DNA of 64,000 nucleotides from Owenia fusiformis (taxonomy: Eukaryota; Annelida; Polychaeta; Sabellida; Oweniidae), in NCBI GenBank assembly GCA_903813345.2, contig CAIIXF020000001.1:29129915-29193914 (forward strand), in the 5' to 3' direction. Below are positions 20,549 through 32,110 of the stretch, piece after piece. The notes below the pieces were generated by a model. That model saw nothing but the letters and a program-made list of their open reading frames with translations. It ran no database searches and was not told the DNA's origin. The translations under genes and the position numbers were made by a program. Each line of letters opens with the position of its first letter. Position 1 is the stretch's first letter.

Positions 20549-22337
20549 CTACACTTTTAATACTGATTTTCTCTTCAGTGTTATATAAACACGCTTGATG
20601 ACCTTGAGGACTTTCAACAAATGGAATAAAATACAGTGGTTTCAGTTATATACATTAACATATAAAATTTGTTTCACAGACTTCCTGTTCATGGACAATA
20701 TATCAAAATCTACTTCATATTTTGAATTTGATTCACAATATCTTCAAAGAAACTTATGGACAGAGGAAGTGCAGAGCAGCCCTCCACCAGCAATTTGCCA
20801 TCTATACAAGTCCATATTTTCATTATTGCCCATATCCATTTCAATATCACATGCATGGACGTAGCGCTATATTTCTAAGTAGTACTCCAGCACGGGAACA
20901 AGAGTTGAGTGAAGCAAAAACGAAGAAAATTTGGAAATTTGGTTGTATTTGGAGCGAATTTGCAACCATCTGGTACGCCTGTGTGTACCCAGCATACTGG
21001 GCGCTACGCCTATGACATGTTTCCATTTTTATTTAATATCACTGCATAATAAAAATACTGGAAGTCAGCTTTCATATAAAATAAAAATCAAACATTGAAT
21101 AAAAGTCAGAATAGGAAAAAAATGTCAAAACAGTATATTAGGCCTAGGGCACCAATCATGTGATTCATATTTTGATATATGTGTTATTTGACGTCATAGA
21201 ATCAGTGGGATTGGCTTCCTGGTTCCTCTGAAATACAAGTAAGAAGAGTTGTCTGCCTATTTTCAAAAATACAGTAATACTCTTTGCGCAATAAATTACC
21301 AAACAAACAACAAAAATTGGCTGAGATAAAGGTATATAAGTGTAGAAGTGGGTTTGTGTTTATTCAGATTTTGTCAACACAAATTTAAGACAACATAAAA
21401 GATTTGGCACAGATAAGATATGGTAAACAACCTGAGCAAAGAACAAGTATGATGAGTTTAGTATTCCTGAAAATAACATGGGACACCAATAGGATAGTTT
21501 CTAAATAGCAGAAAAAACAATGAAATCTAGTGCTGCCATCTTTTATTCAGCTTTTAATTTGGGCTAGAGTTCCATTCACTAACATGCTGAATTATTGGAA
21601 AAGTGGCTTAATTTCATGATTTATCAAAGAGTGTTAGTTGAATCTGTATAAAACTTGAATGATATACCACATGATGACCCTGTTTATGTACATATTGTGA
21701 TTAAACATGCAAATGTTGGTTGACATACAAATAATCCAAGGTTTTAAAAATTGTCATAGAAAATTATTCAAATTATATAACTGTGTAAATCAAAGCTATT
21801 ATACGAGAAAACATTTCACTAAATTCAAATATGCCATTTAAAAGAAGGTAATGGAAGTCATTAGAGGTTTAATATGCAAATCTCTTAAAATCTCACGAAA
21901 AACGAGGTTTAGCGAGATTTCAAAAGCTATATGGAAACTATACTATTAAGAAGCCATTAAAGCTTGTAATCATACAAAATAACCTTAATAGAATAGAAAC
22001 CATAGAAGGGCAGCCTGACTTACATTGAAGGCCATTGAACTTTTAGTTCCCTGGGACCTTTAACCATCATTTGAACATCAGCTATTCATAAACTGATAAA
22101 CCCACACGTCTTACTTTTCTTTTGTATTAAAAAAATCTACACCCAATCAAAAAACATTTACTTCATCATTTTAATAAAACATTGAAAAATCATTATTACT
22201 CACACAAGCCTAGTTGTTGTCCTTGTTATATGAGTTGTCCATGTGGGTTGGTATTATTCAAACAAGGCACTTGAGCATGTATGATTCTGAACACTTTTAC
22301 AAAACATGATGAACATTGTTTTATACATGTATTACTC

Positions 22338-22394
22338 ACTCAGTTTGACCATGGGCTTTCAACTAACTCTAGTTGAAAGCCCTTGGTTTGACTG
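22338..22394. repeat. Short near-perfect hairpin
   Basis: TCAGTTTGACCATGGGCTTT followed by CAACT is mirrored by AGTTG then AAAGCCCTTGGTTTGACTGA, leaving a loop of about 6 nt. It lies about 250 bp beyond the ACP5 stop. Comparable hairpins with similar motifs occur at 27172-27209 and 28898-28943. It could be a transcribed hairpin or simply a tiny MITE. Confidence 0.6.
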
Positions 22395-22642
22395 AATGAA
22401 ATGATATGTGGCAGTTAGTGCTATTTGGTATTTGGTCTTCAAGTGAAAAAAAATTTAAGGCCTTTAAAGTGAAAGTTTCATGCACTGTCAATATCATAGA
22501 GATCATTAAGAAGCCAATCTTATTTGTCAGAATCAGAGTGTTTTAAAGCTATAATCTGTGTGTTGTAAAGCTCAAAATATCTGAGTGATGCCATGTAGAT
22601 AGGCATCATCTGTGGTCGTACACATACAAGAGTACAGACACT

Positions 22643-25600
22643 CTAAAGTTTTCTAGGAAGCATTGTATGCTGGTACAGTCCTTTGGCATTAGCCTCAATG
22701 AATGTCAGTGTCATATTGCTTGGGGTTGCTTCAATGTAGGCAAATCCCCCGAGTGACAAAATATCCGCCCAATGGAATTTCAAGCTGTTTTCGGGTACAG
22801 CAGTCTTATGTGCCAGGGAGGGGTCCACAAAGTTGGCTGAGCCTATCACAAAGTACTCAACAAGTGAGCCTGCACTTGTGTACTGTAGATGCTGCAAGAT
22901 AATGAAAGGGGTTTTTGAATCTAGGGTACCATACAGTACCAAAAAAAGCTACAGTGCAGTGGCGTAGCCAGGATTTGTCCATTAAATTGGCTTCAAAATG
23001 ACCAGAAATTCCCCTAAATGACCCTGTACCGAGGGTTGAAGAGGCGACTTTTGGATAGGTTGTGCATGAAGCGTGGATCGGGGTTCCATGCCCCAGAAAA
23101 TTTTCAAATTTAGACCCTCTCTGGTGCATTCTGAACATATCTCAACACAATATTCCCAATAATAAAATAAGAAAAAATCGTGTTTCGAAAACTAGCTTGA
23201 CTTTGACTAAAAAAATTTGATTTTTACTATACTATACATTTTGCACTTATTCTTCAAAGTAGCCTATTTACATACTGTATGGGTTCCTGAGAAACTATAG
23301 TATAGAAATAAATATAATATGTGAAATGAGATCTTCTATGCTTGATGTAGACTAGATTATGACACAGTATCATTTCTGTCATTATTACACTTTGACTTAA
23401 TTAGCTCCAGAGCTTTCAATTCTAGGCTCGGATTCAAATCTAAAAAGATCTGGGAAAAGGGGGGGCGGTCCCCCCAACACCCTCCCCCTTCTGACGCCAA
23501 TGCTGTACCCACACACTTTATTCAAGGACACCCCTGGATTCTGAAACTTTGCAATCTTATGTAACTTTCTATGATGAACAAACTGATATATTGCACGATG
23601 GCAATGCTACATCTATGATTTTAGAGGGGGTACATACATATGAAACACAATGTATGTTTCCTTGTTTCAGTTTACAAAGATGTTGACTTCAGACTAGACT
23701 CATTTGAAGTCAACCTGACCTGAATATCTAGGTTGTCAAGTAATAAAATCTAATAGCTCCGCCTAGTTCTTTCATGTGAGATGGGTTTCAAAGGAAGAAT
23801 CACTGCCTTGGGATGGGGAATTCACAGTGAGGAAAAAATGAGATGTACATATACAAGGGGTGACCATAAAGTTCTCATAACAACTCCCTATTTTTAAAAA
23901 TATATTATACCAAAATGTTCATAGAATGATATACTTGTAGCTTACAGTACTCCAAATTGGGCAAATAACAAAGAAGCCTACCTGTAGGTTATGGTCGTGA
24001 CCACTTATATAGGCTGTCACCTTGTACTTGTGAAGCATGGGCTGAAGTCTCTGTAAAAGCTGCTCTGTGGGACCATGCTCTGCTACTGAGTATACTGGAA
24101 AGTGGCCCCCTACTATCACATAGTCAGCTCTGGAATATTAAAATAACTGAATGCAAGTGAACGCTAATGATTTTTTATCAAAGGACAGGGAAAAGTTTAT
24201 AAATTTTTCAGTCACTTAGTTTTTGAGGGATCTAAATGTTAGGTGATAGAATATATTCAACTTGATTGACTGAACTTGGTTCAGATGAAAAACCATCCTA
24301 TTGTCCCTGTAAAAATCAACTTTTTTGTAGTCTCTGGTCTCAATTAGTATAAGATAATATATTCACAAGAAGTTCCCAATACTTTTGATTCACTGTTGTC
24401 AGGCAAAAAAAACTAAAAAAAACAGATCATTTTTACAAACAATTGAGAACCATGAAATTGAATATTTTCCCAGAGGGAAACTAAATCGAACTTTGTACTT
24501 TGTACAAGTTAAGCCGAATTTCTAGGAACTGTATTAATCATATTAATTGGTAAGTGAGGCGGTTATCTGATAAGGCTGCCATACTTGTAAGGAAATGCTT
24601 ATCTGGCCATATGTTCTTTATTTGTCATGTGGACCTGCTCTAAATAAAGGACAACTTACTTGTGTGTAGTGAATTTCACCAAAATGTCATTCACCAATAA
24701 GGGAAGAATTATTCAAATATTGACAATTGGGGAAAAGCTAAATTACTTTACTTGTTCAGGGAGGAAGTAAATTGCAATTTCGTTACATAAAATGTTCATT
24801 TTTTATTAATTAAATCAAGAATATAAAAAATCAGAATTTTTTGTCCCTATATTTCATATCATGGAAAATGATGTGACATACTTATAGCTATTGATTAGCT
24901 GACTTTCAATCCAAGCCCATTGCTTCTCAGCTGCAGCTACGTCTTCAGGACCTTTGGGTGGTTCCCCACTGAAGTCATGGTCTGTGTTCCCACAGAGTGT
25001 GACAGTGTCAATCATGATGAAGCTGACTAGACTCTTAGTACCAGGTATGGTGTAGTTGAAAGAATAATAGAGGTTCGGAAACATCCTGAAAGTATTAGAG
25101 AAAGGTATACACTAAACTAAAAGAGCCCAAGGTCCCCCCCGACCTACCCCTAATATATGGCAATGACATATATCACATAAGCATGAGACATCTATACATG
25201 AAAAATTTCTTTCATATATACTGTTCCTGTCCATATCTTTACTCAATACTTCATTTTTCCTAAACAATGATGCCATCTATGGTACATGTATATCATTGAA
25301 ATATTCTGTTAGGTTTTCTATGATTTTTCCAATAAAGGAGGATTAAAATTATAATTACCATCGTTTGGAATGCTGAGTGTAAGCAATCTGTGCTGACACA
25401 TTTCCATTGTGGTCATGATTGCCTGCCACAAAGTACCAGGAATTCTGTAGTGACCCAGCTGTAAATGTGTTTTCAAAGGTCTCCTGAGAAAAAGGACACA
25501 CATACTTTATACAATCATTGGATTATATTATCCACATATGTATCCTATAAAAACCATTATATCACATGTTATGCTACAATAATGCTACAAGTAAACGGAC

Positions 25601-28319
25601 ACTGAAATGTAACAAGTTCGGAAACAACCGAATGTTACAAGTTAGACACTGTTATCAGAAATATCCTGAAACGTAACAAGTTGGACACTGTAATCAGAAA
25701 TGTAAAAGTCACTGTAATGTATAATAATTATAAGGCACTGTAATAAGTTATAAGACACTCCAATGCAATGAGATAAAATTATACTGTAATGTTACAAGAA
25801 AAAACAGTAGACAATCCAATTTAGTGTTATCCACAGTATCGTCCTGCTGTTGACCAGCGAGGTTCTGTGCAGTAGGTTTGAGGCCAATATAAAGATGGCA
25901 GTAATGGTTTGTCTTTTACATAACGGTGTAAATGGGCCACCACTGCCATCGTCATATGAGTCTAAACCATTCTGCAAAACTAAGATGAAAATAATCAATT
26001 TAACGGAGTAAACACTCCCTGGGGGCATCTGTCAACTTAGTTACAAAGCAATGAATTCATTGAAGCAAGCTTTTTTTAAGTATGACCACTTTCAAGCCAT
26101 GACTGACTGTTCATGAGCAATAATACCTCAAAAAAATCAGGTATATTTTAATTCATTAAATCTTTTTTGTCTACAGATTATACTCCTCTCGGAATCATCT
26201 TACTTTGTGTTCCCAATTGCTCAATTTAATTAAATTTACAACAAAAACAATTTAATAATCTATATACATATGTACTGACCTGAAACCTTTTGTCACTAAT
26301 GTCCTTTACACCATCAAAGTAAAAATTATCCCCCAGTGCGACTTGGAACTGTGTCTTCAGATTGCCTGCTACTTTGCCCATTTGACTGGCCACGCCCAGT
26401 TCAATTGGTGTCCTATATGGGAAGTCAGGGAGTCCACCCCAATCCCCGAGTGCCAGGAATTTCAATGATGATACATTCTGACTAGAAGCTGAAAAAATTG
26501 TATATATTTTGTACTCTACATGTAAGCATGGGCTTTCAATTGGTTTTAAAAGAATAAATTTGTGACCCTGTAAAATTAGGGTGCTCTCAGGATTAAGCAT
26601 TGGAAGGTAAATTGCACATATACAGTGTGCATGTATGGCATGCTCTTTTGCTATCTTTGATCCTGCATTTAACTTACAATAGCTTCACCCGTCCCCATCT
26701 ACTGAAGTGTTATTAATAGGCATTACCAAAAAATTTCTATTGTTATGATAGACTTGACAAACTACATTATCATCCAAACATTCTTGATTAGATGCTCTTT
26801 AAAGTTTAAGTGCTGATAAAGTGATCAAAATCCTTATTTGGAAGCCACAAGATATCAAACACCAACCTTGTCTAACTACAAGCCTTGACGTCACAATATA
26901 TTGACAACATGTCAGAGAAGCATCAAAATATAAGAGGCCACAGTTTTGTTAGCCAAACCACACAGACCCCAAGCTAGATCCAGTCCTAATTGGTAATAGG
27001 CTCGATGAAATAATGAGAAAATCGAACACAAAACCAAAAATGGTACATCCAAAAATGCCCACCCAAAAATATGACCGTCATACTGACCTTTACCTTCATT
27101 GTCTCTCAAGTATTGAGTGATCAATAGTTGCCCTTCATATTTCAGTTTGAATGGTTACATGTTACTCACTTAGAGAGCCATGTTAGACTTTGAAACTCAT
27201 GGCTCTCCAACGGAGAAATGGACAGCTGAATAATAGTGACCTTTGAAACACAAATTAAGTTGATCCGGGGCATACTTTTGTTCTCTAACTATGTCATACA
27301 TCATTATCATCCTTCCATGCAAGTATTGGAGCGCTGAAGTACTTCCTTTTTGATCAAGACTTGTAATTGTTAGTCGAGTGAATGTTTTTTTCTGCCAAAT
27401 TCTAATATGGCGTTTTCTGCTCAGACATTTTCATAAATCTCCGGAGGTTGTCCGAGCCTAACTTATTCTCAAAATTCATTTCGTTCGTTGCGTATCTCGC
27501 TCCTAGCAAACTGCCATATTGGAAATGGGTCGAAAAAACATTCACTGGATGAACAATTTATAAGTCTGTTTGAAAAAGAAGTATTTCAGCGCTCCAATAC
27601 TTACATGGATTAATGATACTGGTGTAAGACACAGTTAGAGACCAAAAGTAAGCCGCAGATCTCACTATTCATGTTTTAAAGGTCACTATTATATAGCTGT
27701 CCAAGTGCGCCGTGGGAAAGCTAATATATCAAAATCCACATAGCTTTCGCAGGAATTAAGTTACATGATGATATCAACTAGAGTTTTCCCGGGACAATTG
27801 TTTCAAATTTTTTAGACCAGAAAGATAATGTCTAGATTTGGTAGTTTCCAGCAATGTTCGATGCTTTTCATCTGTTAATTTACGTCACATCACAGCGTAC
27901 AGCCAATGAGAGCAGATAATCAAGTAGCCTAAACAAACAGTGATTGTTTAGAGTTTCTCAGTATTACAGGCCTGTAGCCAGTCATCTGGAGTGGGACCAC
28001 GCTGATCCATTGAGTTAATACTACTTTCCCCTTGGCTTATGGCCGGACTATTTACTTGTTGAATTAAGTACATCATGGGCTTTCAATATTGAAAATGAAT
28101 TATAAAAATATTTTGTCCCTTTGTAAATTTTCAGGGGCGCCCATTACAGTTTACAACCGGTCCCTAAAGCTTCTTCTTGCTACTGAATCTTTAAAATGGT
28201 AACTGTAATGATTCTACAAATGACAAGAAAAGAAACATATACATACCTGCCTGGAAAGAGCTGATTGAAACCAAAAAAACAAGAAGATTTCGTAAGTTTT
28301 TAAAAAGTTTGTCATCCAT
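22643..28319 (-). CDS. ACP5: Tartrate-resistant (purple) acid phosphatase, type 5
   Basis: Six coding exons (28319-28247, 26488-26280, 25483-25359, 25085-24882, 24129-23982, 22891-22643) give 335 residues, against 325 in human. All introns are GT-AG and phases close (1,0,2,2,0). A signal peptide covers about residues 1-24. The metal ligands of the binuclear Fe centre are all present: D40 in GDWGG, D78 and Y81 in GDNFY, N116 in GNHDH, H213 in GGHFPVYS, H248 and H250 in GHDHNLQ. The family hydrolyses phosphomonoesters at acid pH in lysosomes or secreted fluid and can generate reactive oxygen. The exposed loop region (CGNTDHDF...PEDV) that is clipped to activate vertebrate TRAP is present. The family assignment is secure. 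The ATG follows TCAAA and lies next to two E-boxes. Confidence 0.95.
22957..23510. mobile_element. hAT-like repeat beginning CAGTGGCGTAGCCAGG
   Basis: The left end CAGTGGCGTAGCCAGGATTT lies at 22957. A decayed inverted counterpart (CTTCTGACGCCAATG) lies near 23491-23505, preceded by a GGGGGG/CCCCCC tract. It sits in the last ACP5 intron. It is non-coding and old. Confidence 0.5.
23850..23940. repeat. Solo mariner-type terminus
   Basis: TACAAGGGGTGACCATAAAG then TTCTCATAA resembles the end of the element at 1722 (CGAGGGTTGATCATAAAGTT). No matching opposite end is visible nearby. It lies in an ACP5 intron next to the exon at 23982. Confidence 0.5.
27220..27702. mobile_element. Foldback element with GGACAGCTGAATAATAGTGA ends
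   Basis: GGACAGCTGAATAATAGTGA followed by CCTTTGAAAC on the left is mirrored by GTTTTAAAGGTCACTATTAT and AGCTGTCC at 27702. Inner arms around AAGTATTGGAGCGCTGAAGT (about 27321) mirror about 27573-27602. It is roughly 480 bp with no ORF and lies in ACP5 intron 1. Confidence 0.65.
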
Positions 28320-28327
28320 TTTGATCA

Positions 28328-28353
28328 GTCACATGACTTGTGAGTCACATGAC
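28328..28353 (-). promoter_or_regulatory. Two TCATGTGAC E-boxes next to the ACP5 start
   Basis: On the minus strand GTCATGTGAC occurs twice (28337-28328 and 28353-28344), 16 bp apart, 9 and 25 bp before the ATG. TCATGTG is the M-box bound by MITF/TFE-family bHLH-ZIP factors, which are known to activate the vertebrate TRAP gene. It is not clear whether the sites lie upstream of the transcription start or in the 5' UTR. Confidence 0.55.
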
Positions 28354-28463
28354 ATGCTCCACTTACTATTTACTTCCTCTGAACTTGATAACTTTTTACA
28401 AATGCTCGTAAACAGTACAAAACTCGTCAGTATACGACAAATCCAAGCTATTACAATGGAGAG

Positions 28464-29179
28464 GTAAGTGTACTTTGAGAAGAATTACAGTATATTTAGG
28501 AATTTGGAACCTTGTTTGGTGTGGAATTTTACTTATATGTCAATATTGTGGAGATATTTTCAACTTCATTATTTTCAAGTTCAACAGAACTTGGTTGAAC
28601 TAAATTGTGTAGGCGACCCTTACCACGTTTGTTCTATTTCTGACATCTATATCTCTGATTGTATACATATATCAACACTTAAAAGTCCAACTACTAGTCT
28701 TTTCCAACTCTTGAGACACTTGCGTTGAGTCACTCTCCCCCGGGCCTTCCCCCGTGGGCTTCTCAATCACAAGCTGTATGCTACGATTGACTTTTTGTGA
28801 GTCTGTCAAACTTTTACAAGCAGTCAAATGACCACATTGCATTTGGAGATATACATATATATTTTAGAGATAACAATTTATAAGTTCTGGGTTCAAAGTA
28901 TTACCATGGCCTCTACCACCTGATAGAGCCCATGGTATTACTGGGTAAAAACAGAGACATACGGTAGTTTGTATAATTGTAGTCTGCCCATGCCCTGATA
29001 ACACAGTGGCCGTGCTTTAATAAATTCTATAATATAATATTTATATGTTTCTGGTAAAAAGGCATTGGGCGATGAGCGTAAACTGAGGTCTACAGGGCAG
29101 GCCATCATGCAGTTTATCACAGTATTATTTTGAATATAATGAGTTAAATATATAGTGAATTAAGTAGCTACACGAAGGA
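28464..29179. other. Region upstream of ACP5: no gene established
   Basis: On the plus strand an ATG followed 8 nt later by a perfect donor (ATGGAGAG|GTAAGT, 28456-28463) might be the start of a divergent gene, but no second exon was found. A hairpin lies at 28898-28943 (GTATTACCATGG arms). Confidence 0.3.
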
Positions 29180-29364
29180 GAGGCCCTTAGCCAAAGGGTT
29201 CAGGGGATCTCCCTCCCTCCCTGACCAAAAATTCTTTCAAATTCATGCAGTTTTTCACTATTCTGAGCACTTTTCAAGTGGTTTTGGCTATTTTTGGGGC
29301 AAATTTGTTAAAAGTGAGCCCCCCTGGAATTTTTTAAAAAGTGACCCCCCTTGGCAAAAGCTGA
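29180..29364. repeat. Dispersed repeat interrupted by the Ty3 element
   Basis: AAATTCTTTCAAATTCATGC, GTGAGCCCCCCTGGAATTTT and CCCTTGGCAAAAGCT reappear, diverged, at 47038-47180. The LTR element begins a few bases after the shared part ends. Confidence 0.6.
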
Positions 29365-29368
29365 CTAC

Positions 29369-31119
29369 TATAAAATACCATCCAATAACCCGGAAGTGAA
29401 TTATAGAAATATAGGTAGCGTGAGCCAGAACAAAGAGAGATTGGACTAGTACTTCATAAGAAATTACTAATGAGGTAAGTGATGAATCGGTGTCGGGAAT
29501 ATGATGGAATGATAGGTCTAGTGTAAAAGGGTGAAGTTACAAGGTGAAATATAAACCTACACAAATACAACACAGCAAGCTAAAAAGAATAAGGGATTAG
29601 GTACTTTAAATATCACCACACCAACTACCAACTAATAGTAAATCACACAAGAAATATATTCATTCAATAAAGTCTATTCTATTATACTTGCGTTTTATGT
29701 CACAACTGAAATATATATGTACAATGCGAATAAATAGTATTTAAATTATATAGATTATAATTTACATAAATGCTTAATGTCTTTAAATCTATTAGAATGA
29801 AATTAAACTCAATAACGCTGAAATCTGCAGTCTGATAAAATGTCTTCAAAATTATGACCGGGATACTACTTCCAATCAGAACAGAATTGCCAACAACGAT
29901 CTTGTAATAAAGTTGAATTTTATGCCCTCTATAAATTCAGTCGGGAACTAATAGCATGAAAAGTGACGTCAGCTATGCGTTAAAAGCCCGAACGAGATTT
30001 TGATAAATGGGAAAGAGCTGTGAACTTTCAACCGTCAAAGACTAAGGATGTTATTTTAAACACCAGAGGTGCAAACTCAATGGAATGTGCCCGTAAGGAC
30101 TTCTTTCAATTACGATTAATATTCAAGTTCAAGTTAAAAGCTGTCTAGGATACAATAATCCACAAAGATGCTCAAGTTTTAACGAATGAATCCTAGACTT
30201 CAAAAGTGACGTATGTGATCACGTGACTAAGTCGTCTGCTCCCCAAAGTTATGATTTAATTTGATCAATATTTCCCTATAATTGATAACGTGAATCTCTA
30301 TTCTGTACTATCTTGAACCTTCCCAGCATATGGGCTTATCAGGACAAACTCCCAATCTTGTTCAACTGTTACAGACTGCAGATTAACACCGTTAGAAAAT
30401 ATGTGCGGGAAAAAATGAAAGTTTCAAAATGTTTCTTCAAAGTTCAATTATCGATCAATATTACTGTCTTAAATCCCTTCACTCCCTTATGGAATGCTAT
30501 GGATTTCTATACAGTACTAAAAATTAACTTACCCAAACGCCAACACCCCGCTTTTGGTCAAAAATTACGTTGCTCATGAATCCGTGGTGAATGTAGCCCA
30601 ACTTCTCGAGATGTGTTCAAAGCCAAGGGTACTGTGCTGTGGCGAGTATTTTCCGAATCTTAGCTCAGCGGTGCGGGAATTGTTACATTGTATCCGCAAA
30701 ATGCACTTGTTTATATAGCAACAAATGGACATACGCAATTTCGGGGACGACGTAGGGAGAAATATATGTAATGTTACTAAAAATGGGATATTACCAAGGT
30801 TTTTAGAGCTACTTAGGGTAGTAAAAAAGGCAGAAAGAGCAGCTTATTGGACAGGAATTATGAGGTAGGGACTGAGAAAATGATGTCACTTTGAAAAGTG
30901 ACGCAAAGTTGAGACTGCAAATTCAGCGCTTTACAATGATAAATAGGTTTTCTCTATAAATATACTAGCTCTGATACGATGATTCTGGCATACGTATTGC
31001 AATAATGTGATCATGTTAAAGGGACAGGATATGGTTAAATACTGATTATAGATATTAAAGGGACACACACTGGATAAATACGATATAATAAATAGCTATA
31101 TACAGGGTGGGTCTCTACA
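29369..31119 (-). repeat. 3' LTR of the Ty3-type element
   Basis: Same length and, by eye, same sequence as 39314-41064 at constant offset 9945. It carries the same CRE (29964-29971) and CACGTG site (about 30216-30227). Confidence 0.9.
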
Positions 31120-31133
31120 ACTACCCCCTTCTT
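31120..31133 (-). other. Polypurine tract before the 3' LTR
   Basis: The minus strand reads AAGAAGGGGGTAGT immediately before the LTR start TGTAGAG. A purine run here primes plus-strand DNA synthesis in LTR elements. Confidence 0.7.
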
Positions 31134-31243
31134 AAAAAATTCAGTTTTGTCCTCAAACATAAAAATCAAGCTAATTAAGCTAACCGCCTCACTGTATTCA
31201 GGAGAATTTACATTAACAAGTCACAACAAATCACCCAAAAAGT

Positions 31244-31744
31244 CTATGCACTGTTCAAAAAGTCTAAGTCCAGCCCCTCCAAGTCTACATCCGGCCCTTC
31301 CAGGTATTCTCCAACCGCTCTGCTGTCCATCCCCAGCAGAGGATCCCCGCTCTCCGCCAGCAATCCTCGGACCAGAGGGGAATCTGCTAGTTCCGGCCCG
31401 TCCTCTAAATCCCGCAGGGGATGCACAGCGGCTGTGAGCTGGGGCATCGAGATCGATGCGGGATCGACCCCCAGCTCCTGCCCCGTGCCATCCCCCTCCT
31501 TGGGTTGAGATCCTTTGGATTTCTTTCGGGGCGGCTCCTCGACGGTAGGGTGTCTGCGCCTATGGAAGGCCAGAGCCTCTGCATCTGATGGAGTAAAGGC
31601 AGCCGTACAACTTCCCACTCCGCAGGCCACGGAGGCATCATGGGAAAAACACCGGTGTAATTCCCAGTCCTCTCTAGAAACAAATTGCTTGAGGCACTTA
31701 TAGTGGCGCCCAACGGGCCATCCCTGGGGTGGTTTACCAGCCAT
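31244..31744 (-). CDS. Third ORF of the Ty3-type element: zinc-finger-like protein with acidic tail
   Basis: 166 codons from the first ATG (MAGKPPQGWP). The N-terminal part has two Cys/His clusters. One runs HYKCLKQF to LHRCFSH. The other is C-X4-C then H-X3-H: CGVGSC to HRRRH, like a C2H2 finger. A basic stretch, PRKKSKGSQPK, could be a nuclear localisation signal. The C-terminal 60 residues are Asp/Leu-rich (DVDLEGLDLDFLNSA at the end), like a transcription activation domain. Just upstream, TTTTATTTTGTTGTAG looks like a splice acceptor, so it may be made from a spliced mRNA. Base composition is richer in G+C than the rest of the element. The function is inferred only: a possible regulator of element or host transcription. 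I recognise no named family. Confidence 0.7.
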   Translation of the reverse strand: MAGKPPQGWPVGRHYKCLKQFVSREDWELHRCFSHDASVACGVGSCTAAFTPSDAEALAFHRRRHPTVEEPPRKKSKGSQPKEGDGTGQELGVDPASISMPQLTAAVHPLRDLEDGPELADSPLVRGLLAESGDPLLGMDSRAVGEYLEGPDVDLEGLDLDFLNSA

Positions 31745-31753
31745 CTGGCACAC

Positions 31754-32110
31754 CTACAACAAAATAAAACTCTTACCCTCTTTACCCTACTAGGAAGGTT
31801 TTAAGTATTTTTATACGAACCTCCCCTAGGGTCTTAAGGTACTAGTTTTCTTGATATTTAATTAATACATATATACTTGACCATATTGAATTTAGAATGA
31901 ACATCTTTTCATCCCTTTTTCAATCTATTCAAGTCTTTAAAAGTTAATCCTCTACGATCAAAAAGGGCTAAAAGAAAGTTTATAAGAACGGGTACAAGCC
32001 ATAAGCACAAGTTAAATCACATTAAAGATAATCGTGAAAGTAATATAGATTAAATGTACATGATAAGAATATTAAGGCACTTGACTCGACTCGTGAAATC
32101 TAACATGGAG
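31754..32110 (-). other. Spacer between pol and the third ORF
   Basis: About 360 nt with no ORF. It carries the probable splice acceptor that ends just before 31754. It may act as part of an intron for a subgenomic RNA. Confidence 0.4.

Larger units (their letters stand above)
18850..22642. other. Between receptor gene and ACP5: no further gene seen
   Basis: AT-rich DNA that should hold the receptor promoter and upstream non-coding exon, plus the ACP5 3' UTR at its right end. Small inverted repeats are present at 19786-19857 (AACCTCATTTCA arms) and 20318-20548. Open frames at 20595-21015 have no recognisable product or splice context, and I leave them out. Confidence 0.45.

Noticed and set aside
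20595-21015. Overlapping 89- and 97-codon plus-strand ORFs
   Set aside because: There is no recognisable domain, conserved motif or splice structure, and the composition fits AT-rich non-coding DNA.
25792-26028. 78-codon frame with a good acceptor, considered as an ACP5 exon
   Set aside because: Exons 26488-26280 and 25483-25359 join in phase and give an unbroken match to the TRAP family without it, and this frame has no TRAP-like residues.
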